Assembly (NCBI GenBank): GCA_023078685.1
Contig: JALGAS010000009.1
Coordinates: 2,046,001-2,110,000, forward strand
Length of the DNA: 64,000 bases
Direction: 5' to 3'
Origin: Neopestalotiopsis rosae
Lineage: Eukaryota > Ascomycota > Sordariomycetes > Amphisphaeriales > Sporocadaceae
The position numbers were made by a program, and so were the translations under genes. This document shows positions 23,078-34,120 of the stretch, piece after piece; the first letter of the stretch is position 1; each line of letters begins with the position of its first letter. The notes beneath the pieces were generated by a model. The model ran no database searches. It was not told where the DNA came from and worked only from the letters and a program-made list of their open reading frames with translations.

Positions 23078-23759
23078 TCAGATGGCGCACGATTAGGCTG
23101 ACTTGACCATTCACTAAGAATGGCAGTCGCCTTTGCTGCAATTGGCCGTCAGACCGCTTTCGTTTTCTACATTTCCCTTCTTATTCCCATATTAGGCCGA
23201 TTTGCTTTGTACGATGCCAAGCAGAGCGTGTCAAGGCTGGCGATGAGTGTTTTCCCCAATTTTGAGTGGGAAATGTTTGTTTCGAGATACCCGTTGTTCC
23301 CCGAGGCCCGTCCCGCAACGAGAGCGCTGCAACGAAACAAGATCCTGACATAGGGAAGGCGCAAATTTGGAGTTGCGTGGAGCACGATAATGTGATTTTC
23401 TGTCCTTTCGATATTTTCGAGTGAATAATGGAGAGACGACCGAAGGTTTTTCAAACGGACGCAATGCCGGCTCGACTTGATCAAATCTCCCAACCGGACT
23501 AGAGACGCGGCTATCGCAGAACAGAGCATAGATATGCGATTGCTCATTTGACAGCAGGGCTTCACCAATAATGTATGCAGCTGGGATGGTTATGCAGAAG
23601 TGGTTTTATTTTTCTTCTTTTATATATATAGAAATAAAAAAATAAAAGTTACATCACGAACAAGGAAATCGTACTGAGTAATAAACTGTTTTCATACGAC
23701 ACAAGGCAACTTCAGACTATCGTTGGTTCCGACGCATATATTATAGGCTATAATAAACC
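23078..23759. other. 3' flank of bZIP gene, no gene
   Basis: A 77-codon hydrophobic plus-strand frame at 23120-23353 is the only notable frame and is unsupported. AT-rich stretch with TTTTATATATATAG around 23615. Confidence 0.45.
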
Positions 23760-24378
23760 ATGACTTTGTCTCCAGCATCGAATACTTCGCCCTCTATTGG
23801 TAGCGCTGCAAGATGCTTTCTCATCGAAACTGACTTGGATATGGAAGGTCTGAATTCAAAGGGCGCACCGATTCGTGTTGATCTTGGTTTTCGTAATAGA
23901 CCTCATGTGTCGATCATGTACGCTATGCTGATATGCATTCCCCTGGAGAATAAGCCGGCCAGGCTTGTCGGCGCCTTATTCGATTCTACTCAGCCTGCAC
24001 AGCGTTGCCGTAGTATCCGCCCTGGGCGTTGACGTCGGCCTTGTATGATCCATAATGCATCAAGAGAAAGCCAGAAGACATACAGCCTACCTAGTTTGCA
24101 CGACCAGCGTAACCCCTTCTGGAATGCCTCATGTCCTATTTTTGCAAGCGCACAAAGGGAACAGAATAAGAATCAATGCTCTCAGCGATGAGACCTATTT
24201 TTCAATCTCAACTTGGCAAGAACATTTGGCAAGGAAACTTGCAGGAAAGTCCGGCTGGTTTTATTTTAGAATAACGTTCAAGAGAATAACGCACGAACCA
24301 ATTCTGTCAGCCGTTGAGCAGCTGAACCTAGTAGGGCGGCAGGAAATAGACAAGGGCTTTGAAGCTAGGCCCGGCTGA
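23760..24378 (+). CDS. Possible hypothetical gene, two exons
   Basis: Exon 1 would be 23760-24009 (MTLSPASNTSPSIGSAARCF...), the intron 24010-24064 (GTAGTA to ATCAAG, 55 bp) and exon 2 24065-24378. The join is in phase and gives 187 residues. The frames have protein-like composition (IRVDLGFRNRPHVSIMYA in exon 1; ISTWQEHLARKLAGKSGWFY in exon 2), but the donor is not optimal and I recognise no domain. It could also be a decayed gene. Confidence 0.35.
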
Positions 24379-26126
24379 GTGAACCATGGCAACATCGAGC
24401 CCCAGACCGAGTTCCATCACCATGTACTGCAAAGCTTTTCGCAAACTGTGGTGCATTACCGTCAACGTGTAGCCATGGAAGTCCAGAATACAGCCAGAAT
24501 TACTTGGAACACGTACTCGTCATTGGAAATGCGCAAGCTGGTGTGCAGCTTGGGGATAGTATGGTGAGGCTTTTTGACTTTACCGAGATTGCGGAATAAC
24601 CAGAAAGCAAAGATCTCAACTTTGAGCTGAAGCAGTTCGAGAAGTTTCTGTACATAAGAGAATGAAGAATCTATACCATCCATCGGTGCATCCAAGGGAG
24701 ACACAGGTTACCTCCTTACCCAACTATAAGTATTGGCATCATTATTGCATGAATATTAAAATTAGGTTGGTGACCAGTCTGTCGTGAAGGGCATTGCGAA
24801 GAGATGCGGCATGGAAGAAGTAACATTTTTAGTATACTGTTAGGCTACATGGAATCACCTCCTACGCTGATCGTGCGACAGCAAAGGAGACACCCGGCAG
24901 CAGAATGACGCAATGGCCAAAGTCACAAGATGAAGGTATCTTTTCTTAAGCGTTATGCTTGCTTAACAATCAACGATGGTAGGATTTTTCCTAGTGGCTA
25001 ATCCTGGGTTGTCAAGACTGAGGGATTGCCAAGGCTCGGCATAAAGTATGGAAGTGACATTATTTTCATTATGGCCCTTTGATGGCGCTAGATTGCTGCG
25101 TTTGTTCTTGAAGACAATAGATAACTTTCCGTGGTTTGAGGAAGTAATGGCATACAATGCCTTGTCGCGTAGGGAGCGTAGGCCAGAATTATATTGTGCT
25201 TCTGTCAGACGTGAATAGTGGCGGAACTAGACTGTTAGCTGAGGTAACGGTAGTAGTGCAGGCCGAACGTGGGAGATAGTCTATCGGCAAGCTTCAGCGT
25301 CGCGGGAGCTGCGTCCCCACGATGCAGATAAATATAGCTGGCACTATAGTTGTGACGAGGGTCAGAAATTAGTCTTGGATAGACCTATCCCCTGCTACCA
25401 CCTTAGCCTACAATCCTTTACTGTGCTGCTACCAAGCCGCCTGACAACTTCAGCTCGCGCAGCAGGATTATATCCCTGGCAGCACAAGCTTCTATAATCT
25501 CAACTCAGTAGTGACCATTCCACATAACGCCGCTCGTAGTGCAGCAAGATGTCTCTTTATGATAAAATAGCTTAAAAGAATAAAGACCGATTCCATTATA
25601 TTAGCAGTTCTAAGCTTTGCTCATTCTGCCATCGTTGCATGGCATCACCCGCTATCGAATTGCGTGTAGTTAGTATGGGAAGAGCATTGTAAGTTAGATA
25701 TTGCAGTGGCACATATAAAACACGACACAGCGCAAGGTATAGTAATCCTCTGACAAATCATGGGCTATTAGTACGGCAAGGGTGGCGCCATGGCTCATGA
25801 TTCACGAGGTTAATCGAACCTGGATCATATCATATGATTGTAAGTCAAAGCTCAGCCATCCCGTCGCGAAAAGTTTTCTTCTAGCGTTGATCCTTTGGGA
25901 ATGATCGTCGTAGTTGGTGAGGAAATGACGTTGTCTATATCTCACTTGTTGTTGTTCAGGCTCGAGTTATTATTACAGCTTCAAACAGTTTTATATGGTT
26001 GAGGAACAAGTATAAAGCACACAGGCTGAACCACATTCGTCCAGTCATTCCATCAATCCTATTGAATTTTATCATCACATATTTCTTCCATCAGTCTTCA
26101 AGAGGTTGTCCTCCTAATCGTCAATT
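24379..26126. other. No supported gene
   Basis: About 1.7 kb of moderately AT-rich DNA with only short frames. The last 130 bp lead into the next gene and would hold its promoter and leader. No tRNA-like B-box with a partner A-box was found. Confidence 0.45.
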
Positions 26127-26896
26127 ATGGCTCTCGTCCAGTTATTCTCAGCTCTTGTCAAGGTCGCCCTCGAAACTGCCGCTGGAGCAATAAACGAGAA
26201 CAATGAGATTGTGGGTATTGATTGATCCATTCAATTCGAGGCATATTAATGTTTTTCAAGGATTTATTCAGCAAAGTTAAGGCTGGTGAGGTCGCAGGGC
26301 TATGCCACCTCGCATTCGTTGGCGCGACCAAGGTGGATGAACCCCACGAACTTGAGGGAATCATAACTGTCAGCTGTAAGTTTCATCTGGAGGTCTAACA
26401 AAACATAAATTTCACTCGCTCAAACAATGTTATGTTTCTGGGGACAGGTACCGCGGCTGATGATGGCAATTATGTCCAGCTTTACTTCCTGGATAACATG
26501 GGCGCTGGAACGTGAACAAACGATACATTTCTTCTTGTTCAAACAGGGCTTGGTATTAACATCCATCGTAGCTCGAACGCGATTAGCGATCCCAAAGTTG
26601 GGGACTTCACCATCTCCTTTGGTGGGAACAACCCTTCAGTACAAGTACCACTGGAGGGTGAGGCGATTCTCGAAAGCTCCTGGTATGAAACCTCCTCGGG
26701 CGGCGATACCTTTAACACTATCGACTTCAAGGAGATGGCCACGGATCCCATCACTATGGAGAACTGCGCTGGCAATATAGTCGACGTTGTTGTTGGCAAT
26801 TATGAGTTCACGAATGACGTGGAATATGCGGATCAGCAGAGTACGTACGCGGTTGTGGTGCCTGTACTTGGCGCCACGGGTGTCTGCCCGGGTTGA
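26127..26896 (+). CDS. Hypothetical multi-exon protein, splice model or nonsense codon uncertain
   Basis: Exon 1 is 26127-26210 (MALVQLFSALVKVALETAAG...), intron 1 26211-26260 (GTGGGT to TTCAAG), exon 2 26261-26375 (DLFSKVKAGEVAGLCHLAF...), intron 2 26376-26447 (GTAAGT to GGACAG) and exon 3 from 26448 (TAADDGNYVQLYFLDNMGAG). All joins keep frame. At 26513 the frame meets TGA. Either a third intron lies at 26512-26586 (GTGAAC, a TATTAAC branch, GATTAG; 75 bp, phase kept), giving 190 residues, or the gene carries a nonsense mutation, because the frame reads on in the same phase with protein-like sequence (FLLVQTGLGINIHRSS). The C-terminal part (KVGDFTISFGGNNPSVQVPL to VVVPVLGATGVCPG) looks beta-rich. 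No signal peptide or known family is recognised. Confidence 0.6.
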
Positions 26897-27198
26897 ATGT
26901 CACACCCAATCTCCCAAACAACCAGGGGAAAACAAAGCGTAATCCTTGAGAGTCATTTGCCAACGTGCTATCCGAACTTCGACCACTTGTCACGAGTGAC
27001 GATTGGCTGAAACGCTGCGGAAGTTGTGAACTCGCCCGAAAATCATGATAAGCAGCGTCACCGCGAGACATACCGACCGGGATCAAATTTTCTTTCAAAA
27101 GAGCAGCAGCATGTCGCTCTCCACCACAGTTTCACCTGAATTGTTTGCTCCCGTAATGGCAGCATAGTGGTCGCATCTTTGAAAAACAGCACTCAGTT
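26897..27198. other. Intergenic, no feature
   Basis: About 300 bp between two plus-strand loci; no gene or motif stands out. Confidence 0.4.
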
Positions 27199-27725
27199 AT
27201 GGCCGAACCAACCCACAGCCTCAACTGTGCTGAAACATTAATGAAGTTGTGCCCCGGTTCGAAGATATACGAGTTCAAACACCGGGATTCACCATTTCAA
27301 TGGCTCAAGAGACTCGATACTGACCGTGGAATTGAATCGGACAGAGAAGGCGTGGTCTTCAAAGTAAAGATCAAGTCTCGCTTGTATGCCCTGAAAGTGG
27401 TAAGCAGCCATGATAGATACGATATCAGCTTTGACCTAAGATTCCCTTTACAATTCAACTTTTTTAGTTAATCCTCAAAACCCATTATTATTGGGACCCG
27501 CTACTCGGTGAAATATTTCCTTTGTAAAGGTTCTACTACACAGAACCCTTTTACGCAGTTTACGCAGAATGCCGTGCTTACGGACGGGTACACGAGGTCC
27601 AGCTCAGCAGAAAAATTAGTTCGACTGTTGTCGTATCATGCCATGGATATCTTTTTCTAAGTGATCGAGATGAACGACAGCTTGGTAAACTAGGCGTAAC
27701 CTTCCAACGCCAGATAGTCGGCTGA
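27199..27725 (+). pseudogene. Fungal protein-kinase-like gene, frameshifted and truncated
   Basis: Exon 1 (27199-27399, MAEPTHSLNCAETLMKLCPG...) contains a kinase N-lobe with EGVVFKVKIKSRLYALKV, where the Lys of ALKV is the expected ATP-binding Lys. An intron follows (27400-27467, GTAAGC to TTTTTTAG). Exon 2 starts LILKTHYYWDPLLGE, then a stop and a frame change, after which YTEPFYAVYAECRAYGRVHE and SCHGYLFLSDRDE continue the same family before a stop at 27725. These blocks occur in a large family of fungal kinase-like proteins that carry the catalytic loop further downstream; here the C-lobe is missing. At least one frameshift is needed, so the gene is almost certainly dead. Confidence 0.7.
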
Positions 27726-28641
27726 TGCCGGTGACACGAGACAGGATGCCTTGGTCATGTGTGATGATATGATTGAAAAAGAGGGACCAAGACAGAACTA
27801 GAAGCCATGCAAAATGTGTTATACTGCAGAAAGCTACGGTCATCCCGATATCAGCAAAATAGTTACGGACTAACCTACAATTTGCCGGCTACTATATCAC
27901 GAGTCATCAAACATCAAAACAACAGAGCCTCTCGCCATACCAGATTTCCAGGACGCCGCTTTCGTCTTACAATGCTCAAAATGGCACCTCTGACAGATAT
28001 TGCATTGTGTCTGGTACAGTACATACTGTTGTAGGTCGTAGCTACTCGACGCTTGAACAGTCTCTTATATGCTACCTGGTCTCGCTATACCTGAGTACAG
28101 AATGCACATAAGGCATGAGAAGGTACGGCTGTGCAGAAACGGTGCATGTCTGCTACGTAGAGCACTAGAACTCGGAGATAAGACCGCCATCTGCAATTAT
28201 GCCATGTTCTATAACGACTACCATATTCGGACGGAAGCAAAGATTCAATTTCGGAAGGGTATGTCACTAGACACAAACGGATAGATCGTCACTGTACTTG
28301 AAAGCTGTTACACTGCATTGCAATACTGTCCCTGACAAATGCAAATAATTATGCACGGTATGGAAAATTCATCCTGGTCGAACAATTGAGTACGTCTATA
28401 TCCGAATGTTCTGAGAAGTCCATAAATAGTCCTATAATCCAATAGAGTACTGATACATATACCAGCAACTTGCATTCTTTCTGTGCGTACACCAATACCA
28501 ATGGTTCAGAGCGAATCGAAGCAGTGCTGATTCTGACAGGTTACCAATAAGAGGAACCCATAACGAAACTTTCTACGCCAGTGCTCCTCAACCCAGTGCC
28601 TGCAAAAGACTCTACGATTTTCCCTCTTAGAAAGATACCTC
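27726..28641. other. No supported gene
   Basis: Between the two broken genes. Short frames only; possible remnants of the kinase C-lobe were looked for and not found. Confidence 0.4.
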
Positions 28642-29282
28642 TTGCACCCGCTCGAGAAGCTCGGAACACCCAGAGAAACTTTGCATGAGCAACAACGATA
28701 CTTGATTGGTATCAGTGAATCATTCCAGAGACTCGTACAAAGTGCTGTTGACGGTATCTGGGATGATCTGTTCTTCAGTGACGAGAAGTCAACTCATGTT
28801 TATAGGCGCCGCATTCGAGCCGTTATTCAAAATCTCAACGAAGAGTTTGCGGAAGCTCTTGCTACTCGGGGTCATCGCCGCCATTTGGTTAAGACCAAGG
28901 ACAATTCTGTTGCGGGAGCATGTACCTCTGTTGACCGAACTGAGTTGTCGACTATATTCGAGAAAAGACACGCACCTCCCGTGGGCGAGAGCTACCAGGC
29001 TTATTCCATCCTATGGTGGTTGCAGATGTGTTCCGCGAGCAAGCAGGACCTTGGCAGGGGTTGGCCCGAAGACATGTCTATACGTGCTGGATGGCATGTC
29101 GGGATTTCCTTCACCACGTCGTTGCTCATGTTGCTGATGCCGCAACATCATTGGAAAGCGATCTCCTCATGGGTGCCATCATGAACATGAGAAATCCAGT
29201 CGTGAACGGCTTGAACTACAGAAGTGGTTGTAATGCAATGCTTCTACTTTTAACCCGATCAAGTACACTTGTGAAGAAATGA
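28642..29282 (+). pseudogene. Dynamin-family stalk fragment, frameshifted
   Basis: The first frame (28642 to about 28940) reads LEKLGTPRETLHEQQRYLIG, ISESFQRLVQSAVDGIWDD and RRRIRAVIQNLNEEFAEALA. This is the middle/stalk region of fungal dynamin-like GTPases of the Mx-like group. A change of phase leads into 29013-29180, where VADVFREQAGPWQGLARRHV and CRDFLHHVVAHVADAAT continue the stalk. The N-terminal GTPase domain (P-loop GxxxSGKS) and a proper GED are not found on either side. It is a partial copy or relic rather than a working gene. Confidence 0.7.
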
Positions 29283-30578
29283 CTAAATTGAATAAAACCA
29301 GTCGAATGTATATGTCCACATATTCACAGGAATTGGGTCAGGCTGCGTTTTTTTCTTTTTTTTTTCTTTTTCCCTCTGCTCAAAGGTTGGGATAAAATTT
29401 AGCCTTGATAGTTGCTTTTACTCTTCATTGAACTTTTATCTAGCATCGAGCCGTTATTTACCCCTCAAGACATACTACTACGTAGGTTGTTCCGTCTCCA
29501 TCCCACCCGAGCGAAGCCAACTTGTTTTCTATCATCCCCACTTGAATCATTCCATTAATGCCGTGCAGAAAGGACAGTGTGTTGAACAAGAAGAGTCCGT
29601 GAGAGCCGAGAGATCCCAAAGAGAAGAAAGGATAGGACTGAGGTCTGAGGAAGGAATGTATCTACCGGGTGATTCAGTTTATGCTCCCAACGTTCCCAAC
29701 ATCCCCCGCATTTCCTGGCGGTCCATCCCCCACCCCCCGTCTGGCAATACCACCATGTGGTACTTGTGAGTCCTGATTAAAGGCAGTATTTGACCTCCTG
29801 ATTTGATTAAAATTTATTCGTCTCTTAAAATTTAGCTGTGTTCGAGATACTTAGTAATTATTGGAGGTTGGTCCGTTCTTGGTCCTTTGTTCCTGATCCT
29901 TGGGCCGCGTCCTAGCCCGTACTTATCCATTCTTGGTCCTTGGTCACCCGAATGGTTGCATGGTCGTAATAGTATCACGTGTTATTTTGTTGTTGGCGCG
30001 AGACGGCCACGTTTTCGCATTTGATTGGCAGGAAGCGAAACTGAGCCAGCTCTAGCGAGCGTATTCAGGACTGTCTCCTAACGCTCGAATGCCCGTGTTC
30101 CTTCCTAGATTGTCTGACGTTAACTAAAGACTGCAAGCTATCCCACCACTAGCGTGGTGGGCGAGCTACAGGTAACTAGACACGTCCTGTGGCCGCTCGA
30201 TTTGAAGTCGGATCGGTGACGATTGATGACTTTGAACATGTCTGATGGATGGTTGCGGGATTGGAATGAAGTTTAGACGTGAAAAGCGGGAGCAGCCGCA
30301 GCTAGCGTAAGGTAAAGTTAGCTTGACCATTCTTTTATGCGGCCATCTTTTTGCATAGAAAGCGGGGTTTGGCACCAAGACGAATCGAGTTCCACCCTCC
30401 TTGAGACGCAGCACAGTCGTTGTGACCAATGATGCAGACATTTCAAATCGCGATTCAGACATCACAACCCGAAGATTCTTAACACGGTGCAACAGCTCGG
30501 AAAGTGGTCAATCCCATGCGTCCTTCGTAACATCAACCGCTAAGAAACACGTAGTACTAGGACAGCCGTGAGCAGGTT
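29283..30578. other. No supported gene; short perfect hairpin
   Basis: T-rich run near 29350. A 113-codon frame at 29428-29769 is unsupported. Around 29885-29945 the phrase TTCTTGGTCCTT recurs. Positions 30142-30161 form a perfect 8-bp stem with a 4-base loop (CCCACCAC-TAGC-GTGGTGGG). Confidence 0.45.
30142..30161. repeat. Perfect 8-bp inverted repeat (hairpin)
   Basis: CCCACCAC, loop TAGC, GTGGTGGG. No adjacent gene end is supported, so a terminator role is not argued. Confidence 0.6.
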
Positions 30579-30839
30579 CTAGAAAGATGGTAGCGCGCTA
30601 CCGGAGTCGTCGAGAAACTCAAAGCTCCAAGTCTCCATAATGGACGTTCGGAAGACGGTGGGCATCTCGTCAACTTGCGGATCAGACTCTTGACGAAGAT
30701 CGTGTACAATCGCTCTCTCGAAGAGGAAGAAATACATCCGAATAATCATCTCGTAAGCAATTGTTGAATGGGGATCCGACCGATTCGGACTATACTCTCC
30801 CATCGGGGACAGGGTGGTGTTTGCCTCGTCGATAGTGAC
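30579..30839 (-). pseudogene. Coding-like remnant fused to LINE fragment
   Basis: On the minus strand the frame continues from the LINE fragment without a stop into a protein-like but unrecognised sequence (STIAYEMIIRMYFFLFERAI, MPTVFRTSIMETWSFEFLDD) and ends at 30579. It may be the end of a host gene into which the LINE inserted, or unrelated open DNA. Confidence 0.3.
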
Positions 30840-31140
30840 CGCTCGAATGCCCGCCTCGTTCGCTTGCGCCGTCGGTCCCGCTACCCACGCCGTGTAGTCA
30901 TCAACAAAGGCAACAGATCCGCCAATTTTGTTGGTGGGATGTTGCACCAAATCTGCATTGAAGAAGAGGAACAAGAGTGGCGAGAGTGGTGAGCCCTGCG
31001 GCAGCCCTGCCTGTGGCAGACTGTGGCTCTCCGATGTCCGGCCATTGATCTCAATCGTGGCCGTCGGCCAGAACAGAAGGCGTCAATCCACCTGGTCAGG
31101 CTTCTTGGTATGCCCCGCGCTATGAGCCGCTCCTTGCATA
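30840..31140 (-). mobile_element. LINE (Tad-like) reverse-transcriptase remnant
   Basis: On the minus strand: ARGIPRSLTRWIDAFC, a one-base frameshift, ATIEINGRTSES, then LPQAGLPQGSPLSPLLFLFF and GGSVAFVDDYTAWV. LPQGSPLSPLLF and FVDD are the hallmark RT motifs 4 and 5 of Tad1-type non-LTR elements. Endonuclease, RNase H and 3' tail are absent. It is a short, frameshifted fossil. Confidence 0.8.
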
Positions 31141-33202
31141 CTACGTTGTTGTACTACAGTCAGTAGCTAGTTTAGCTTCCGCCCATATGAACGAAAATTC
31201 TTATTCTCATAAGCCATTTCTGGATCCTATTTAAATTTAGCCTTACGTTTTCCTCGTTGCAATGGCACTTCCACTTTTGGCAGTATTCGCTTGGCCTTCC
31301 CGTCAACCTGGAAGCAACTGCGCCACTTCTTCCCGTCATTCAACGTACCGACATACCAACTGATGTACCCTCTGCCCCCCCACCTCCGATGTTTTTCTCC
31401 TGGACGCTTTCGTTCAAGGGACAACCATGTAGATGCGTATTCTGTCCTTTTATGGAGTCTAGCACGACAGTCCCAAAATTGTGACAATTCAATTGCGACC
31501 GGATCGTATTCGAGAGTTGCAACTATATTCGCTAGCAAGCGAGCCTTTTACATTAAAGTTACGCGAGGCACATAAACCAATAGCAATGTAGTAAAAAAGG
31601 GACTGCCAGATGTCACTAAAGCCTAACAAACTCTTCGCCGCGATCTTCTCTCCGTAATTATGGGGATGGAATTGACTCGATTGACCAAGCGCAAGTTGCT
31701 TCAGCCCATGCGGCAAGCTTGCGTACATGCATCAAGTACACCCAAGCAGTGCCAACACACATAGCGACGCAGACTCCAACTCTTAGGTTGAGCCCGAGCG
31801 CTTCTCATAACCAATCTAGAAGAAGTGATCACTATACAATCCCCTTAGAGACCGAATAGACACAAAAAGAGTGCTCCTAGACGGTTCCGTACTGCCTCCA
31901 CCGTTGTAAAAAACCTCTCTGCGGCATAGTACGAATGCAGAACCTGCCCATTCACATCACATCTTTGCAAGTCATATCAACATTCTCGTGCTTTGGAAAT
32001 GAATATATCTCTGCCAGTCGTCGTATTACTTTCGTGCACCAGTCTCCCCACTCTCCCTTAATCCAGTTTCGTTTCACCATCCGCACCAGGTGATGTGTAT
32101 CGAATAAGTCGCCTTCTTCCCGGATAAAGATCAAGGTATATCTTCATAGTGCACACCTCACATGCCCAAAGAGTCGCCATGGTCAGCAACCATCACGCGG
32201 ACCCCGTCCCGGGCCCATAGTAGCCGAGACCCTCGACACCCCGGCGTCGCTCTCCGCGATCGCTTCCATCGTGGCAGGTGTGATCAGGTTATTTCGCGCG
32301 CGTGTCTGCCAAGCGACGGCAAGCTCACGTCAGGGGAGATGGAGAGACGCGAAAGATTCAGCGGAGAAACCACCGAACCATTCCTTTCGGAAAGATCGGC
32401 AGGGCTGAAAAGCCACTGTGCGCGTGCGGCTTCGCAAGGCATTCTCGTACTTGTTTTCCCCACTTCAGCTGAAATGCTTTTGTGCGTGTGGGTATAGGGG
32501 GGCGTTGCCGTTGACCGCATCCGACCGCGACCACCGCCACTATGCGTTGGTCTGCCGTACATATAATGCCACCGTAATCGAACGAAAGGCTGAAAGATCT
32601 AAATATATATATATATATATATAGGGAGAGAAATACTAGCTACAGTATGCGCAGCTACTATACCTTGCCTGGGCGACGGGCAATCCACAAGAGTATGCTG
32701 CCACAGCCAAGGCGCTATTACCTGTCAGAATCGACACGACACATAAAGGCTCGTCTGTGTTTTCTTCTCGCAGATCACTGTCTCTCGCCCCGAACTTCTC
32801 ATTGGCCCTTTCATCCTCAAACCGTCTGGAGCAAAACCTATCACAAGAAATCTTGTTTTGAACTCTGCCGCTGGTTCTCATTCTCAGTACAGAACACTTC
32901 TGCCTTGGGTTTCAGCTGGGCACGAGGGCATGGGAAATGCTCTCCATTGGTGCGGAGCGTCGGACCCGTGAGGCAAAGGATGGCTATATCCTCTATTTTC
33001 TGACGGGAACGTTTGCCCGTCTCCGTCCGGTTTCGTCTGAGAATAGGCTTTCCCATCATTCTGCCCTGCCACCACCATCATCGTGTTCCCGTGCCTAGGG
33101 AGGATAAATATCTAATCTCCTGCCACATTGCCGCGAGTTGAATCTGCTCAAGCTCCAAACTCAGATATTTGAATCTAGACGAATTGGTAATTCAAGTCAA
33201 CG
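31141..33202. other. No supported gene; promoter region of secreted protein at right end
   Basis: About 2 kb without a supported gene. Holds an (AT)n microsatellite at 32603-32623 and, about 100 bp above the next start, GGATAAATATCTAAT (near 33101), a possible TATA element for the secreted protein gene. Confidence 0.45.
32603..32623. repeat. (AT)n microsatellite
   Basis: About ten consecutive AT units followed by GGGAGAG. Non-coding. Confidence 0.9.
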
Positions 33203-34120
33203 ATGCCCTCACACAAACTCATCCTGCTCACCACAGCAGCGACTGCGCTCCCAACCGTGTTCGCCGTCTATACCACAGCCTCCAACTGCTTCACGATCCA
33301 GGGCGCCTTCGCCAACGGAACGGGGCTGGGCTACCTAAGGGTGGGCAAGCTGGAACACCAGGTCAAAGCCGCGTTCACGGGCAGTCCCTCGGCGGCGACA
33401 AAGTTCGGCCTCGACCCCGCCACCAGCAGCCTGGTCGACTACGATGGGGCTCCGTATACGGGATTTCTCGCCACTGGACCCTGGGATGCGCGGGGCTTCT
33501 CAAGCCTCAACTTCGACGCACCCCAGGACCTGCTGGACCAGGAGATGACGGAGCACATCGCGCTCGTGTGCGAGCTCGGCCCTGGCGGCGCCCTTACGTG
33601 CGCGCACCCCCGCGTGCCGGCGTACAGCGTGATCCAGTTCTGCACGAGGTACGGGCCGTACGTGGCCATCCGCGAGTTCGTGCAGGAGGACTGGGACTGC
33701 GAGGCGATCGTGCTGACGGCCGCGGCGGCCACGGGCTGCACGGTGCCCACGAGCACGCCGACGGCCACGCCCGTGCCCACCACGACCATCATGACGCTGC
33801 CGACGGGGACCGGGGTGCCGGAGCGGCGGTACCTGTGCACGCCAGGGGGGCCGACGCTGTGCGCCGATGGGTTCCTGGTCAAGTGCAACAAGCTGCCGTA
33901 CAACACCGCCTCCAACTGGTACATGGTGCCGGGGCTCGACTCGGAGCGAAAGTGCCACCAGACCTGCGTTGGCGACGCGACCTGCGGCGGATGGCAGTAC
34001 TTCGAGGAGGAGATCGACTTGCTGTCGTGCCTGCACACGCACGACACCTTCTCGCCGAACACGCAGTTCCGCTTCGAGTACTACTTCTACTCGACGGGCG
34101 CCCGGGGGATCTGCCAGTAG
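33203..34120 (+). CDS. Secreted cysteine-rich protein, 305 aa
   Basis: Single exon. It begins MPSHKLILLTTAATALPTVF, a clear signal peptide with likely cleavage after residue 21 or so (VFA). The mature protein has about 14 cysteines, which would pair extracellularly. A Thr/Pro-rich linker (TSTPTATPVPTTT) at about residues 180-200 separates two modules. The C-terminal module (CADGFLVKCNKLPYN, SERKCHQTCVGDATCGGWQY) looks like a PAN/apple-type fold, by spacing only. No GPI signal or catalytic motif is seen. Codon third positions are strongly G/C and the gene is much more GC-rich than its neighbours, so both strands have long shadow frames. Function unknown: a secreted adhesin or effector-like protein is possible. 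Confidence 0.82.
   Translation: MPSHKLILLTTAATALPTVFAVYTTASNCFTIQGAFANGTGLGYLRVGKLEHQVKAAFTGSPSAATKFGLDPATSSLVDYDGAPYTGFLATGPWDARGFSSLNFDAPQDLLDQEMTEHIALVCELGPGGALTCAHPRVPAYSVIQFCTRYGPYVAIREFVQEDWDCEAIVLTAAAATGCTVPTSTPTATPVPTTTIMTLPTGTGVPERRYLCTPGGPTLCADGFLVKCNKLPYNTASNWYMVPGLDSERKCHQTCVGDATCGGWQYFEEEIDLLSCLHTHDTFSPNTQFRFEYYFYSTGARGICQ

Noticed and set aside
25781..25830. B-box-like GGTTCGATT on the minus strand as a tRNA hint
   Set aside because: No matching A-box, no cloverleaf arms; no tRNA or rRNA was found in the window.
26512..26546. 35-bp intron GTGAAC to AAACAG as a way around the TGA
   Set aside because: Too short and breaks the downstream frame; the 75-bp alternative keeps phase.
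29428..29769. 113-codon plus-strand frame
   Set aside because: No recognisable motif and no supporting context.
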